A stretch of DNA of 64,000 nt from Pseudomonas sp. UBA5706 (GCF_002419965.1 NZ_DIHC01000026.1:62001-126000); one strand, 5' to 3'. Positions 15,641-25,663 are shown, counted from the stretch's first letter. Translations and numbers: made by a program. The notes: generated by a model not told the origin, from the letters alone.

Positions 15641-16258
15641 TCATTGCCCCAGCTTGCGCGGTTGCCAATCCTTGATGACCAGCGTGACGTCCAGATCCTG
15701 TCCATGCAGTTTCATCCGCTCAGGCAGCCAGTAACCATTTTGTTCGGTGTAGCCCAGGTATTCGATCTGCCAGCCGTCCTGATCCAGATTCGATAAGCGA
15801 CTGTCGCCGTCCAGGGTCACGCTGCTCTTGCTGTCCGGGGCAGGCAGCCCGCGGACCCACCAGACCAGATTCGATACAGGCAGTTTCCAGCCCAGTTGAT
15901 CCTTGAGCAGGCTTTCGGGGTCCGGCGCGTTGTAACGGCCCTGGTTGGCGACTTCCAGAGAGACCGCGCCAGGGCGGCCGGTCAGGCGAGCTGCACCGCG
16001 GCCAAGGGGGCCGGAGAGGCGAATGTCGTAATAGTCCTGGCGCTGCAGCCAGAAGAGGGTGCCGCTGCCAGAATCCTTCGGTGCCCGGATACCGACCTTA
16101 CCGTTGATCTGCCAGCCATCGAGACTGGCGAGCTGTTCCTTGTTAACACGCCATTTGCTGGCGTCGCCCTTGCCCTGCACGGCTTCGTGGGAGGTAATGC
16201 CGGCACAGCCGGCGAGCAGGGCGATCAAACTGAATGCAAGTACGTGGCGCAATAACAT
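15641..16258 (-). CDS. lolB: Outer-membrane lipoprotein receptor LolB
   Basis: A 205-residue lipoprotein that receives lipoproteins from LolA and inserts them into the outer membrane. The signal peptide ends in the lipobox LLAG-C17. The mature part has the LolB wording (WQINGKVGIRAPKDSGSGTLFW, later GWQIEYLGY). It is 3 bp from both the upstream tetratricopeptide lipoprotein gene and downstream ispE, a compact envelope/isoprenoid operon. Confidence 0.95.
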   Translation of the reverse strand: MLLRHVLAFSLIALLAGCAGITSHEAVQGKGDASKWRVNKEQLASLDGWQINGKVGIRAPKDSGSGTLFWLQRQDYYDIRLSGPLGRGAARLTGRPGAVSLEVANQGRYNAPDPESLLKDQLGWKLPVSNLVWWVRGLPAPDSKSSVTLDGDSRLSNLDQDGWQIEYLGYTEQNGYWLPERMKLHGQDLDVTLVIKDWQPRKLGQ

Positions 16259-16261
16259 AAA

Positions 16262-17989
16262 TCAAAGAGTCTCGGAGCCGGTCAGGCGTTTCAGCGTGCT
16301 ACGCAGGACCGGGCTGTCAGGTTGTTGTTCGAGGGCTTTGCCCCACACTTTGCGCGCTTCGCGTTGCTCGCCTTTGGCCCAAAGAACTTCGCCCAGGTGC
16401 GCGGCGACTTCATGATCGGGGTAACGCTCCAGTGCTTCGCGCAGCAGGCGCTCGGCTTCATCAAGATTGCCCAACCGGTAATTGACCCAGCCCAGGCTGT
16501 CGAGCACGGCCGGATCCTCCGGGTTCAACTGGTGGGCTCGTTCGATCAGCTCCTTGGCTTCGGCGTAGCGCGTGGTGCGATCGGACAGGGTGTAACCCAA
16601 TGCGTTCAGCGCCATGGCGTTGTCCGGCTCGCGCTTGAGGATTGCGCGCAGATCGGTCTCCATTTGCTTCAGGTCATTGCGTTTCTCGGCGAGCATGGCG
16701 CGGGTGTAGAGCAGATTCAGATCGTCCGGGTACTGCTTGAGCGCCTGGGTCAGGACCTGCCAGCCGCGGTCGCTCTGGTTATTGTTGGTCAGGGTTTCGG
16801 CTTCGATGAGGTACAGCTGGATCGTGTAGTCAGGCTGGTCTGCACGGGCTTGGGCCAGCCGTTTCGAAGCCTCGGCCGTGCTGCCATTGCTCATCAGAAT
16901 GTCAGCCTGACGGAGCTGCGCCGGCAGGTAATCGCTGCCGGGACCAACCTGAGCATATTCGCTCAGGGCGGTCTGGGGGTCGTTGCGCTCCTCGTAGATG
17001 CGACCCAGGTTCACGTGGGCCGAATCGACGTGGCTGCCTCGGGCTACCAGATCTTCCAGATAACCTTGCGCTTCGTCCCAAGCCTTGTTTTCCAGGCAGA
17101 CCAGCGCCAGTGAATAACGCAGCTCGTCATCATCCGGGTACTGCTGGACGAGGCTGGAGAACTGCACCTTGGCGTCTTCCATGCGGTTCTGCTCAACCAG
17201 CATGCGGGCGTACGTCAGGCGCAGGCGCTTGTCATCCGGGTACTTCTTGATGCTCTTTTCCAGCAGCGGCATCGCTTCCTTGCCACGGTCCATGCTTTGC
17301 AGCAGCCGTGCGCGCAGCAGAATCGGTGCAACCTCGCCTTCTCCCGGCGGGTTGTCTTCGAGCAGCTTGAGCGACGCCGCACTGTCGCCTTCCTGCTGGA
17401 GCAGCAGCGCTTTGCCGAAAATCAGCTGGCCGTTTTTCGGGTATTTGGCGAGCAGGCGATCGAAGCTGTTGAGCAGGCCCTTGCGTGTATTGGAATCGGT
17501 TTCTGCCGCCGACAGCGCCAGGAAGTCAAAGTGGGTGTCACCCTGACCCTGCAGCACCTTCTCCATATACCGCATCGAGTCGTCATAGCGACCGGCACGT
17601 GCCAACTGAATGGCCGCAGCGCGTTGCGCTTCGAGGTTGCCCGGATCGTTTTTCGCCCAGATCATCGAGGTGTCCAATGCCGCCTGATCGGCGCCCAGGT
17701 ACTCGGCGATACGGAACGCCCGTTCGGAAATCCCCGGATCCTGAGTCTGGATCGCCTGGGTTACGTAGTTGTCCAGCGCAATGTCGAATCGATTGCGCTG
17801 CCCGGCAAGCTCAGCGGTCAGCAGGCTGACGACCGTCTCCTGGGTGAATGATGCGTAAACCTGCGGCTTGGCATCAGGCGTGGGCGTCGCTTCTTTCGCT
17901 GGAGCAGCAGGCTCCGGGGAAACGGAGGCCGTCGACTGACAACCACCAAGGACGACAAAGGCAAGGAACAACGCGGAGGATTTATTCAT
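16262..17989 (-). CDS. Tetratricopeptide-repeat lipoprotein
   Basis: A 575-residue protein with a signal peptide ending in the lipobox VLGG-C (cysteine near residue 17), then a Pro/Ala-rich linker and about ten tetratricopeptide repeats (for example DPAVLDSLGWVNYRLGNLDEAERLL). It is conserved next to lolB in Pseudomonas and is probably a periplasm-facing scaffold on the outer membrane. The start at 17989 was chosen because it gives a proper signal peptide; the open frame extends to 18055, but neither start has a good ribosome site. Its exact role is unknown. Confidence 0.9.
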   Translation of the reverse strand: MNKSSALFLAFVVLGGCQSTASVSPEPAAPAKEATPTPDAKPQVYASFTQETVVSLLTAELAGQRNRFDIALDNYVTQAIQTQDPGISERAFRIAEYLGADQAALDTSMIWAKNDPGNLEAQRAAAIQLARAGRYDDSMRYMEKVLQGQGDTHFDFLALSAAETDSNTRKGLLNSFDRLLAKYPKNGQLIFGKALLLQQEGDSAASLKLLEDNPPGEGEVAPILLRARLLQSMDRGKEAMPLLEKSIKKYPDDKRLRLTYARMLVEQNRMEDAKVQFSSLVQQYPDDDELRYSLALVCLENKAWDEAQGYLEDLVARGSHVDSAHVNLGRIYEERNDPQTALSEYAQVGPGSDYLPAQLRQADILMSNGSTAEASKRLAQARADQPDYTIQLYLIEAETLTNNNQSDRGWQVLTQALKQYPDDLNLLYTRAMLAEKRNDLKQMETDLRAILKREPDNAMALNALGYTLSDRTTRYAEAKELIERAHQLNPEDPAVLDSLGWVNYRLGNLDEAERLLREALERYPDHEVAAHLGEVLWAKGEQREARKVWGKALEQQPDSPVLRSTLKRLTGSETL

Positions 17990-18246
17990 ATAGGAGAAAG
18001 GGCGGCTTACCTGCGGTTTGAAGGCATCATGACACAAGGCAGGGAGCAAACCCACAGCCCACTCGAAAACCAGGACCCGCCATTTATAGCCCGCGCCCGG
18101 ACAATTTGTCGCAGCGCCAAGGCAGCAAAGCGAATCTCTATAGGGACAATAGCCAGTCGCGGACGTTCTGAATGTATTGCGGTGGTTGTTCTGAATCTAT
18201 TGAAGTAGGACAATTGCCGGCTTCACGTCACCATCAGCGACCTTGA

Positions 18247-19524
18247 ATGGCCTTTCTTGCACTGGGTATCAACCATAAGACTGCATCAGTGGATGTCCGC
18301 GAGCGCGTGGCATTTACGCCTGAGCAACTGGTTGAAGCATTGCAGCAGCTGTGCCGCCTGACCCAGAGTCGCGAAGCAGCGATCCTGTCGACCTGCAATC
18401 GCAGCGAGCTCTATATAGAGCAGGATCAGCTCACCTCTGACGTCGTACTGCGCTGGCTGGCCGATTATCACCACCTTAACCTCGACGAGCTGCGCGCCAG
18501 TGCCTACGTGCATGAGGAAGACGCAGCCGTGCGTCACATGATGCGCGTGGCATCCGGGCTGGATTCGCTGGTGCTGGGCGAACCGCAGATTCTCGGTCAG
18601 ATGAAATCGGCCTATGCCGTGGCCCGCGAAGCCGGAACCATTGGTCCATTACTTGGCCGCTTGTTTCAGGCAACCTTCAGCGCGGCCAAGCAAGTGCGCA
18701 CCGACACAGCCATTGGCGAAAACCCGGTCTCGGTGGCCTTTGCCGCCGTCAGCCTGGCCAAGCAGATCTTCAGCGACCTGCAGCGCAGCCAGGCCTTGCT
18801 GATCGGCGCTGGCGAAACCATCACGCTGGTCGCACGGCACCTTCACGACCTGGGCGTCAAGCGTATCGTGGTCGCCAACCGCACCCTTGAGCGTGCCAGT
18901 ATGCTGGCCGAACAGTTCGGCGCCCACGCGGTACTGCTGGCCGATATCCCGGCAGAGCTGGTCAACAGCGACATCGTCATCAGTTCCACAGCCAGCCAGC
19001 TGCCCATTTTGGGTAAGGGCGCCGTCGAAAGCGCACTCAAGCTGCGCAAGCACAAACCGATTTTCATGGTCGATATAGCGGTCCCGCGTGACATCGAGCC
19101 AGAAGTGGGCGAGCTCGACGACGTTTACCTGTATACCGTGGACGATCTGCATGAAGTCGTTGCAGAGAACCTCAAGAGTCGTCAGGGCGCTGCCCAGGCG
19201 GCCGAGGAGCTGGTAAGCGTCGGCGTCGATGACTTCATGTCGCGTCTGCGCGAGCTGGCGGCGGTCGATGTGCTCAGGGCCTATCGTCAACAAAGCGAAC
19301 GTCTGCGCGACGAAGAGCTGCAAAAAGCCCAACGCATGCTTGCCAATGGCACCAATGCCGAAGATGTTTTAATGGCGCTGGCACGGGGTCTGACCAATAA
19401 ATTGATGCACGCGCCCAGCGTGCAACTGAAAAAGCTGTCCGCCGAAGGCCGCGTCGATGCGCTGGCCATGGCCCAGGAACTCTTTGCCCTCAATGAGGGC
19501 TCCACGGATAAACCCCCGCAATGA
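18247..19524 (+). CDS. hemA: Glutamyl-tRNA reductase
   Basis: A 425-residue enzyme committing glutamyl-tRNA to tetrapyrrole synthesis. It begins MAFLALGINHKTASVDVRERVAF and has ILSTCNRSELY with the catalytic cysteine near residue 50, then GLDSLVLGEPQILGQ. The NADPH domain follows (LLIGAGETITLVARHL). It is divergent from the tetratricopeptide lipoprotein across a 257-bp promoter region and overlaps prfA by four bases, the conserved hemA-prfA-prmC order. Confidence 0.97.
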   Translation: MAFLALGINHKTASVDVRERVAFTPEQLVEALQQLCRLTQSREAAILSTCNRSELYIEQDQLTSDVVLRWLADYHHLNLDELRASAYVHEEDAAVRHMMRVASGLDSLVLGEPQILGQMKSAYAVAREAGTIGPLLGRLFQATFSAAKQVRTDTAIGENPVSVAFAAVSLAKQIFSDLQRSQALLIGAGETITLVARHLHDLGVKRIVVANRTLERASMLAEQFGAHAVLLADIPAELVNSDIVISSTASQLPILGKGAVESALKLRKHKPIFMVDIAVPRDIEPEVGELDDVYLYTVDDLHEVVAENLKSRQGAAQAAEELVSVGVDDFMSRLRELAAVDVLRAYRQQSERLRDEELQKAQRMLANGTNAEDVLMALARGLTNKLMHAPSVQLKKLSAEGRVDALAMAQELFALNEGSTDKPPQ

Positions 19525-20603
19525 AAGCTTCACTGCTCAATAAGCTGGACGTGCTCAGCGATCGATTCGAGGAATTGACCGCACTGCTTGGCGATGCCGA
19601 AGTCATTTCCAACCAGACCAAATTCCGCGCCTACTCCCGTGAGTATGCCGAAATCGAGCCCGTGATCCAGACCTACAAGCAACTGCAGAAGGTGCAGCGC
19701 GACCTCGAAGGTGCCCAGGCGCTGCTCAAGGACAGCGACCCGGACATGCGCGAAATGGCGGTCGAGGAGGTGCGTGAGGGCAAGGATCAACTGGCGGTGC
19801 TGGAAAGCGATCTGCAAAAGATGCTGCTACCCAAGGACCCCAACGACGGTCGCAACGTGTTTCTGGAAATTCGCGCCGGCACCGGTGGCGACGAAGCAGC
19901 GATCTTCTCCGGCGATCTGTTCCGCATGTATTCGCGTTACGCCGAGCGTCGCGGCTGGCGTGTAGAGATCCTGTCCGAGAATGAAGGCGAGCATGGCGGC
20001 TTCAAGGAAGTCATCGCGCGCGTCGAGGGCGAAAGCGTGTACGGCAAGCTGAAATTCGAGTCCGGCGCGCACCGTGTGCAACGGGTGCCCGAGACCGAAT
20101 CCCAAGGCAGGATCCACACCTCTGCCTGCACCGTCGCGGTGTTGCCCGAGCCTGACGAGCAGCAAGCCATCGAAATCAACCCTGCAGACTTGCGTGTCGA
20201 CACCTATCGCTCCTCCGGCGCAGGGGGCCAGCACGTAAACAAGACCGATTCGGCGATTCGTATCACGCACCTGCCGACCGGCATTGTCGTCGAATGTCAG
20301 GAAGAGCGCTCCCAGCACAAGAACCGCGCCCGGGCCATGTCCTGGCTGTCGGCCAAGCTCAACGATCAGCAAACCGCTGCGGCCGCCAACGCGATCGCCA
20401 GTGAGCGTAAATTGCTGGTGGGTTCGGGCGATCGTTCGGAACGCATCCGCACGTACAATTTTCCACAGGGGCGAGTGACGGATCATCGCGTCAACCTGAC
20501 GCTCTATTCGCTGGATGAAGTTTTGGCCGGCGGGGTCGATGCAGTGATAGAACCGTTGCTTGCCGAGTATCAGGCAGACCAACTTGCGGCACTGGGTGAG
20601 TAA
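19521..20603 (+). CDS. prfA: Peptide chain release factor 1
   Basis: A 360-residue RF1 that reads UAA and UAG. It has the GGQ loop SSGAGGQHVNKTDSA near residue 230 and the tripeptide anticodon region in the RVPETESQGRIHTSACTVAVLPE stretch (PxT family position). It is followed without a gap by prmC, which methylates the GGQ glutamine. Confidence 0.97.
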   Translation: MKASLLNKLDVLSDRFEELTALLGDAEVISNQTKFRAYSREYAEIEPVIQTYKQLQKVQRDLEGAQALLKDSDPDMREMAVEEVREGKDQLAVLESDLQKMLLPKDPNDGRNVFLEIRAGTGGDEAAIFSGDLFRMYSRYAERRGWRVEILSENEGEHGGFKEVIARVEGESVYGKLKFESGAHRVQRVPETESQGRIHTSACTVAVLPEPDEQQAIEINPADLRVDTYRSSGAGGQHVNKTDSAIRITHLPTGIVVECQEERSQHKNRARAMSWLSAKLNDQQTAAAANAIASERKLLVGSGDRSERIRTYNFPQGRVTDHRVNLTLYSLDEVLAGGVDAVIEPLLAEYQADQLAALGE

Positions 20604-21437
20604 ATGACCATCATCGCCAGCTTGTTAAGAAACGCTGAGCTACCGGATTCTCCGACAGCCCGCCTGGATGTCGAACTGCTGCTGGCAGCTGCCCTGGGCA
20701 AGCCGCGCAGTTTTTTGCACACCTGGCCCGAACGTATCGTCAGCACCGAAGCGGCGCAGACATTCGAGGGCTATCTGCAGCGTCGTCGTACCGGAGAGCC
20801 GGTGGCCTACATTCTGGGCCAGCAGGGGTTCTGGAATATCGATCTTGAAGTCGCGACGCATACGTTGATTCCTCGTCCGGAAACCGAAATGCTGGTGGAA
20901 ACCGCATTGGAGTTGCTGCCTGGCGCAATCCCTCATCGCTTGCTCGACCTGGGTACCGGCACGGGGGCAATCGCGTTGTCGCTGGCCAAGGATCGTCCAC
21001 AGTGGGAGGTGACGGCAGTTGACCGGGTGGAGCAAGCCGTCGCCCTGGCCGAACGCAATCGTCAGCGATTGCATCTGGATAATGCGCAGGTACTGGCCAG
21101 CCATTGGTTTAGCGCCGTGCAAGGGCTGCGTTTTGATTTGATCCTGAGCAACCCTCCTTATATAGCCTCCGACGATCCGCATCTGGCGGAAGGTGACGTG
21201 CGATTCGAGCCTAGCAGCGCGCTGGTTTCAGGCTCTGACGGCCTGGACGATTTGCGCCTGATCGTCTCTCAGGCGCCCGAGCATCTGGAAGCGGGCGGCT
21301 GGTTACTGCTTGAACACGGCTACGATCAGGGCCCAGCGGTGCGCGAACTGCTCAACCATCACGGTTTCGAGCAGATCCAGACCCGACGCGACCTGGGTGA
21401 TCACGAGCGCATCACGTTCGGGCGAGTGCCGTGCTGA
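20604..21437 (+). CDS. prmC: Release-factor glutamine N5-methyltransferase
   Basis: A 277-residue SAM-dependent methyltransferase acting on the GGQ glutamine of RF1 and RF2. It shows LLDLGTGTGAIALSLA (SAM site) and the catalytic ILSNPPYIASDDPHL motif. The start abuts the prfA stop (TAAATGA), so the modifier is made with its target. It overlaps moeB by 7 bp. Confidence 0.97.
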   Translation: MTIIASLLRNAELPDSPTARLDVELLLAAALGKPRSFLHTWPERIVSTEAAQTFEGYLQRRRTGEPVAYILGQQGFWNIDLEVATHTLIPRPETEMLVETALELLPGAIPHRLLDLGTGTGAIALSLAKDRPQWEVTAVDRVEQAVALAERNRQRLHLDNAQVLASHWFSAVQGLRFDLILSNPPYIASDDPHLAEGDVRFEPSSALVSGSDGLDDLRLIVSQAPEHLEAGGWLLLEHGYDQGPAVRELLNHHGFEQIQTRRDLGDHERITFGRVPC

Positions 21438-22204
21438 CTGACGAAGAACTGCTGCGCTATAGCCGGCAGATCCTTCTGCAGCACGTCGATATCGACGGGC
21501 AATTGCGCCTCAAACACAGTCGCGCGTTGATCGTCGGCGTTGGCGGCCTGGGGTCGCCTGTGGCGCTTTACCTGGCGGCTGCGGGAGTTGGCGAGTTGCA
21601 TCTGGCGGATTTCGACACCGTCGACCTGACCAACCTGCAACGACAGATCATCCACGACAGCCAGAGCGTGGGTCAGCGTAAAGTCGATTCGGCAATCGCT
21701 CGCCTGAGCGCCATGAATCCTGAAGTCACGCTGGTGGCCCACCGGGCCGCAATGGACCAGGACTCTCTGGCGAGCGCCGTCGAGGCAGTGGACCTGGTGC
21801 TTGATTGCTCCGATAACTTCACCACGCGCGAAGCGGTGAACGAGGCCTGTGTCGCGGCGGGCAAGCCTCTGGTCAGCGGTGCGGCGATTCGCCTGGAAGG
21901 GCAATTGTCGGTGTTCGACCCGCGTCGAGCCGATAGTCCTTGCTACCACTGTTTATACGGGCATGGCAGTGAAAGCGAATTGACCTGCAGCGAAGCGGGC
22001 GTCATCGGGCCGTTGGTTGGGCTGGTGGGCAGCCTGCAGGCACTGGAAGCCATGAAGCTGTTGGCCGGTTTTGGTGAGCCAATGGTGGGCCGTCTGCTGT
22101 TGATTGATGCTCTGGGTACGCGATTTCGCGAGCTGAAAGTCAAACGTGATCCGGGTTGCAGCGTCTGCGGCGCGGCCCATGATAGAACGGTCGAGCATGG
22201 CTAG
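21431..22204 (+). CDS. moeB: MoeB/ThiF-type sulfur-carrier adenylyltransferase
   Basis: A 257-residue E1-like enzyme that adenylates the C-terminus of a ubiquitin-fold sulfur carrier such as MoaD. It has RYSRQILLQHVDIDGQ at the N-terminus, the ATP loop VGVGGLGSPVALYLAAAG, ADFDTVDLTNLQRQI, and zinc-type cysteine pairs (CYHCLY; CSVCGA). It starts with GTG overlapping prmC and ends overlapping murI. MoaD as partner is known for the family; ThiS is an alternative. Confidence 0.92.
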   Translation: MLTDEELLRYSRQILLQHVDIDGQLRLKHSRALIVGVGGLGSPVALYLAAAGVGELHLADFDTVDLTNLQRQIIHDSQSVGQRKVDSAIARLSAMNPEVTLVAHRAAMDQDSLASAVEAVDLVLDCSDNFTTREAVNEACVAAGKPLVSGAAIRLEGQLSVFDPRRADSPCYHCLYGHGSESELTCSEAGVIGPLVGLVGSLQALEAMKLLAGFGEPMVGRLLLIDALGTRFRELKVKRDPGCSVCGAAHDRTVEHG

Positions 22205-22997
22205 AGACAGCGACGCGCCTGTTGGGGTTTTCGATTCCGGTGTCGGTGGGTTGTCAGTGCTGGGCGAGATTCATCAATTGCTGCCCAAAGAATCACTGCT
22301 TTACGTTGCCGATTGCGGTCACATTCCCTACGGCGAAAAGACCCCGGCGTTCATTCGCGAGCGTTGCGTGGCCATCGCCGAGTTCTTTCGTGCGCAAGGC
22401 GCCAAGGCGCTGGTGCTGGCTTGTAATACCGCGACAGTTGCTGCGGTTGCCGACCTGCGCGAGCGTTACCCGGACTGGCCGCTGGTCGGCATGGAGCCCG
22501 CTGTCAAACCGGCAGCGGCGGCCACGCGAAGTGGCGTGGTGGGTGTGTTGGCAACGACGGGCACGTTGCAGAGCGCCAAGTTCGCCGCATTACTGGACCG
22601 TTTTGCCGCCGACGTGCAGGTGATTACCCAGCCATGCCCTGGCCTGGTGGAGTTAATCGAAACGGGGGATCTGGCCAGCCCGGCCATCCGCCAGCTTTTG
22701 CAGGGCTACGTCGAGCCGTTACTCGCTGCGGGCTGTGACACCATTATTCTCGGCTGCACCCATTACCCCTTCCTCAAGCCGCTGCTCAGCGACATGATTC
22801 CAGCGTCCATCACGCTGATTGACACCGGCGCCGCGGTAGCCCGGCAGTTGCAGCGGCTGCTCAGTCAGCACGAACTCCTGGCGAGCGGCCGACCCCATCC
22901 CACCCAGTTCTGGACGAGCGGCGATACGGACAATTTCAGAAAAATCCTACCTTTGTTGTGGAAAAAATCTGACAGTGTGCGAAGCTTCGTTTCGTGA
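22197..22997 (+). CDS. murI: Glutamate racemase
   Basis: A 266-residue cofactor-independent racemase making D-glutamate for peptidoglycan. Both catalytic cysteines are present in ALVLACNTATVAAV and IILGCTHYPFL, with VFDSGVGGLSVL at the start. The ATG at 22197 overlaps the moeB stop (ATGGCTAG); the longer frame upstream is moeB shadow. It is the last gene of the hemA operon; no obvious hairpin follows. Confidence 0.96.
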   Translation: MARDSDAPVGVFDSGVGGLSVLGEIHQLLPKESLLYVADCGHIPYGEKTPAFIRERCVAIAEFFRAQGAKALVLACNTATVAAVADLRERYPDWPLVGMEPAVKPAAAATRSGVVGVLATTGTLQSAKFAALLDRFAADVQVITQPCPGLVELIETGDLASPAIRQLLQGYVEPLLAAGCDTIILGCTHYPFLKPLLSDMIPASITLIDTGAAVARQLQRLLSQHELLASGRPHPTQFWTSGDTDNFRKILPLLWKKSDSVRSFVS

Positions 22998-23109
22998 AAA
23001 AAACGTGAATTGCACTGGTCGCGGCTGAACTAACGTTCACCGGCAGATTTCTATAGCCAGTCTTTTGTTATAAAAATTTTTAACTGCATTCGTAAATGGG
23101 ATGTTTCAG

Positions 23110-23628
23110 ATGAAGCGACTGTTTTGTTTGGCTGCGATTGCGGCCGCGTTGTCGGGGCAGAGTGCGATTGCACAAGCTGATGGGGTTGAGTTTTCGGTAG
23201 GGCAAACCGGCGAATCGACGATGACCTATCGTTTGGGCGCGCAATTTGATTGGGATAAAAGCTGGTGGCAGACCGGTGTAGGTCGCCTGACCGGTTACTG
23301 GAGCGGCGCTTACACCTATTGGGAAGGCGACAAGAATTCCAGCAACAATAGCTTGTCGTTCTCTCCGGTATTCGTTTATGAATTCGCCGGTGACAGCGTG
23401 AAGCCTTATGTGGAAGCCGGTATCGGCGGTGCTGTATTCCAGCGCACGGAAGTTGAAGGTAACAAACTGGGCAGCGCCTTTCAGTTCGAAGACCGTATTG
23501 GCTTTGGTCTGCGTTTCGCCGGTGGTCATGAAGTGGGCCTGCGCGCGACTCACTACTCCAACGGCGGCATGACCACCAATAACGACGGTATCGAAAGCTA
23601 CGCTATCCATTACACGATGCCGTTCTAA
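23110..23628 (+). CDS. pagL: Lipid A 3-O-deacylase PagL
   Basis: A 172-residue outer-membrane beta-barrel esterase removing the 3-O acyl chain from lipid A. A signal peptide (MKRLFCLAAIAAALSGQSAIA) is followed by alternating beta strands and a C-terminal aromatic residue (MPF). The catalytic His-Ser pair lies in ATHYSNGG. An in-frame ATG at 23101 is possible, but the 23110 start gives the standard signal peptide. It is monocistronic, with an AT-rich upstream region. Confidence 0.92.
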   Translation: MKRLFCLAAIAAALSGQSAIAQADGVEFSVGQTGESTMTYRLGAQFDWDKSWWQTGVGRLTGYWSGAYTYWEGDKNSSNNSLSFSPVFVYEFAGDSVKPYVEAGIGGAVFQRTEVEGNKLGSAFQFEDRIGFGLRFAGGHEVGLRATHYSNGGMTTNNDGIESYAIHYTMPF

Positions 23629-23700
23629 GTTCTACTGCGACAAGATGCATCGATGTAATCGCAACCAAGCCTGCTCCCGTTGAGGTAGGCAATGTAAATT

Positions 23701-23770
23701 CTGTAGCAGGACGGTTTGCTGGAGGTGGCGCTCCTGAGCGCGGCACCGCCGGCAAACCTTGCTGCTACAG
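23701..23770. repeat. REP-like palindrome, copy A
   Basis: A 70-bp imperfect inverted repeat with outer arms CTGTAGCAG and CTGCTACAG and inner arms CGGTTTGC and GCAAACC. Three relatives lie elsewhere in the window. It is intergenic, between the convergent pagL and ykgJ-like genes. Confidence 0.7.
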
Positions 23771-23801
23771 AGTGATGCCAAGCGTCATAAAACACCGACT
23801 T

Positions 23802-24119
23802 TTATAAATACGCCGTCTCAATCCCTTCCCGCTCGGTGATGCATTCCGGCGAACCCATCTCGAACTCCCTGCAGATCAACGGCCTTCTGTCATAGATCGT
23901 GCACATCATCGTGTTGCGATCCAGCGCCGCACACCAGCCATCGTCCAGGCGCAGCATGACTTCGCCGCCCCAGTCGTCGGTATCGATGAAACGCTCCGGT
24001 ACGCCGGTATCGGTGATCAGCATCACTTCCAGCTGGCAGCAACAAGCCGCGCAGGTGGAACAGGTGACGGCAGACTCTGTGGATTCGACGGGAAGTTGCA
24101 GCAGGGGAATGACAGTCAT
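23802..24119 (-). CDS. YkgJ-family cysteine-cluster protein
   Basis: A 105-residue protein with a CxxCxxCC cluster (CSTCAACCC) and later CTIYDRRPLICREFE, the signature of the zinc/iron-chelating YkgJ family. The family is linked to Fe-S or metal handling but lacks a defined reaction. The start at 24119 gives the usual short N-terminus; the open frame continues to 24221, where GTG overlaps the phrB stop, so a longer coupled form cannot be excluded. It is the last gene of the light-associated operon. Confidence 0.8.
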   Translation of the reverse strand: MTVIPLLQLPVESTESAVTCSTCAACCCQLEVMLITDTGVPERFIDTDDWGGEVMLRLDDGWCAALDRNTMMCTIYDRRPLICREFEMGSPECITEREGIETAYL

Positions 24120-24217
24120 GCGCCGCAGTGTAATGCAGCCAGCCTGCAGTCGGGGGCCTGCCTGACGGGCGTCGGGTTCATGCCGGTCGCCGCTGAGCCA
24201 GTCGATCGTTCTGGTGA

Positions 24218-25663
24218 TCACTCATGGTGTTGGGTTTCTGCTTGCCGATGGGGCAGGGATTTGAACGCGGTCAAGGCGCGCTCGCGGCTGGACTTGAGAT
24301 CGACGATCGGCGCCGGGTAACCTTCGACGCCGAATAAACCGCCCAGTGCTGACGGATCATGGACGTCACGCTTGTTCAGGCCAGCGAGTTCGGGCACCCA
24401 CTTTTTGATGAAAACACCTTGCGGGTCGAAGCGCTCGGACTGGTTCAGCGGATTGAAGATACGGAAATACGGTGAGGAGTCGGTACCGGTTGAAGAACTC
24501 CACTGCCAGCCGCCGTTGTTCGCAGCCAGGTCACCATCGATCAGATGCTGCATGAAGAAGCGTTCGCCTTCGCGCCAGTCGATCAGCAGGTTCTTGGTGA
24601 GAAACATTGCTACGATCATTCGCAAACGGTTATGCATCCAGCCGGTTGCCAAAAGTTGACGCATGGCGGCGTCGATGATTGGTAGCCCGGTTCGCCCTTG
24701 TTGCCAAGCTTTCAGATCGTCGGGTGCGTGGCGCCACGTCAGCGCTTCTGTTTCCGGGCGGAAGGCACGATGACGTGACACGCGCGGGAAGCCGACCAGC
24801 ACGTGCTTGTAGAACTCTCGCCACAATAGCTCGTTGATCCAGGTCACCGAGCCAACATTTCCCGTCTCGAACTCGCCATTATTACTGCGTAAAGCAGCAT
24901 GCAGGCACTGCCGCGCAGACACCACGCCTGCTGCAAGGTACGCCGACAGTTGACTGGTGCCGGGTTTGGCCGGGAAGTCGCGTTCGTCGTTGTAGTAATG
25001 GACTGCATCGTCAGTGAAATGCTCCAGACGCTGGCGGGCTTCGTGCTCACCGGCCGGCCAGAGGGCTTTCAACTCCTCGGGCGGCGTCGCGAAACCCTTT
25101 ACGTACTCGGGCACGTCATCACTTTTAACCTGCAAGGGCGCCTGTTTTTTTGGCAGTCTTACCAGGGCTGGCACCGAGTGATGCAGGCGCCCGTAGCACA
25201 CCTTGCGAAACTGAGTATAAACCTTGAAATAACCCCCGCTTCTGGTCAGCACGGTGCCCGGTTTAAAGAACAGTTGATCCAGCTGACGAGTGAAGCCAAT
25301 GCCCTGATCGGCCAGTGCGATCTCGACCGCCCGGTCGCGCTTCTCTTCGTTGACCCCGTATTCCTCGTTGGCGTGAACATGCGTGATACCGTGGCGCTTG
25401 CACAGCTCAAGCAAGGCGCTGGGCACTTGGTCCCAAGTGTCGGCCTGCACGATTAGCAGCGGCACATTCAGGGCGTGCAATTCGTTTTTCAGCGCCGAGA
25501 GATTGCGCATCCAAAAATCGACTTTGACCGAAGCGTCGTCGTGGCTGAGCCACTGCGCGGGGGTGATCATGTAGACGGCCAGCGCTGGGCCCTGCTCCAT
25601 CGCAGCGCTCAAGGCCGTGTTGTCATGTACGCGCAGGTCGGTGCGCAACCAGATCAGTTGCAT
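24218..25663 (-). CDS. phrB: Deoxyribodipyrimidine photolyase
   Basis: A 481-residue CPD photolyase that splits UV dimers using blue light and FADH-. It begins MQLIWLRTDLRVHDNTAL (antenna Rossmann domain), and the C-terminal FAD domain shows WINELLWREFY, MRQLLATGWMHNRLRM and GTDSSPYFRIFNP. It follows the MerR/LitR-type regulator by 10 bp in one operon, so light-controlled expression is likely. Confidence 0.97.
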   Translation of the reverse strand: MQLIWLRTDLRVHDNTALSAAMEQGPALAVYMITPAQWLSHDDASVKVDFWMRNLSALKNELHALNVPLLIVQADTWDQVPSALLELCKRHGITHVHANEEYGVNEEKRDRAVEIALADQGIGFTRQLDQLFFKPGTVLTRSGGYFKVYTQFRKVCYGRLHHSVPALVRLPKKQAPLQVKSDDVPEYVKGFATPPEELKALWPAGEHEARQRLEHFTDDAVHYYNDERDFPAKPGTSQLSAYLAAGVVSARQCLHAALRSNNGEFETGNVGSVTWINELLWREFYKHVLVGFPRVSRHRAFRPETEALTWRHAPDDLKAWQQGRTGLPIIDAAMRQLLATGWMHNRLRMIVAMFLTKNLLIDWREGERFFMQHLIDGDLAANNGGWQWSSSTGTDSSPYFRIFNPLNQSERFDPQGVFIKKWVPELAGLNKRDVHDPSALGGLFGVEGYPAPIVDLKSSRERALTAFKSLPHRQAETQHHE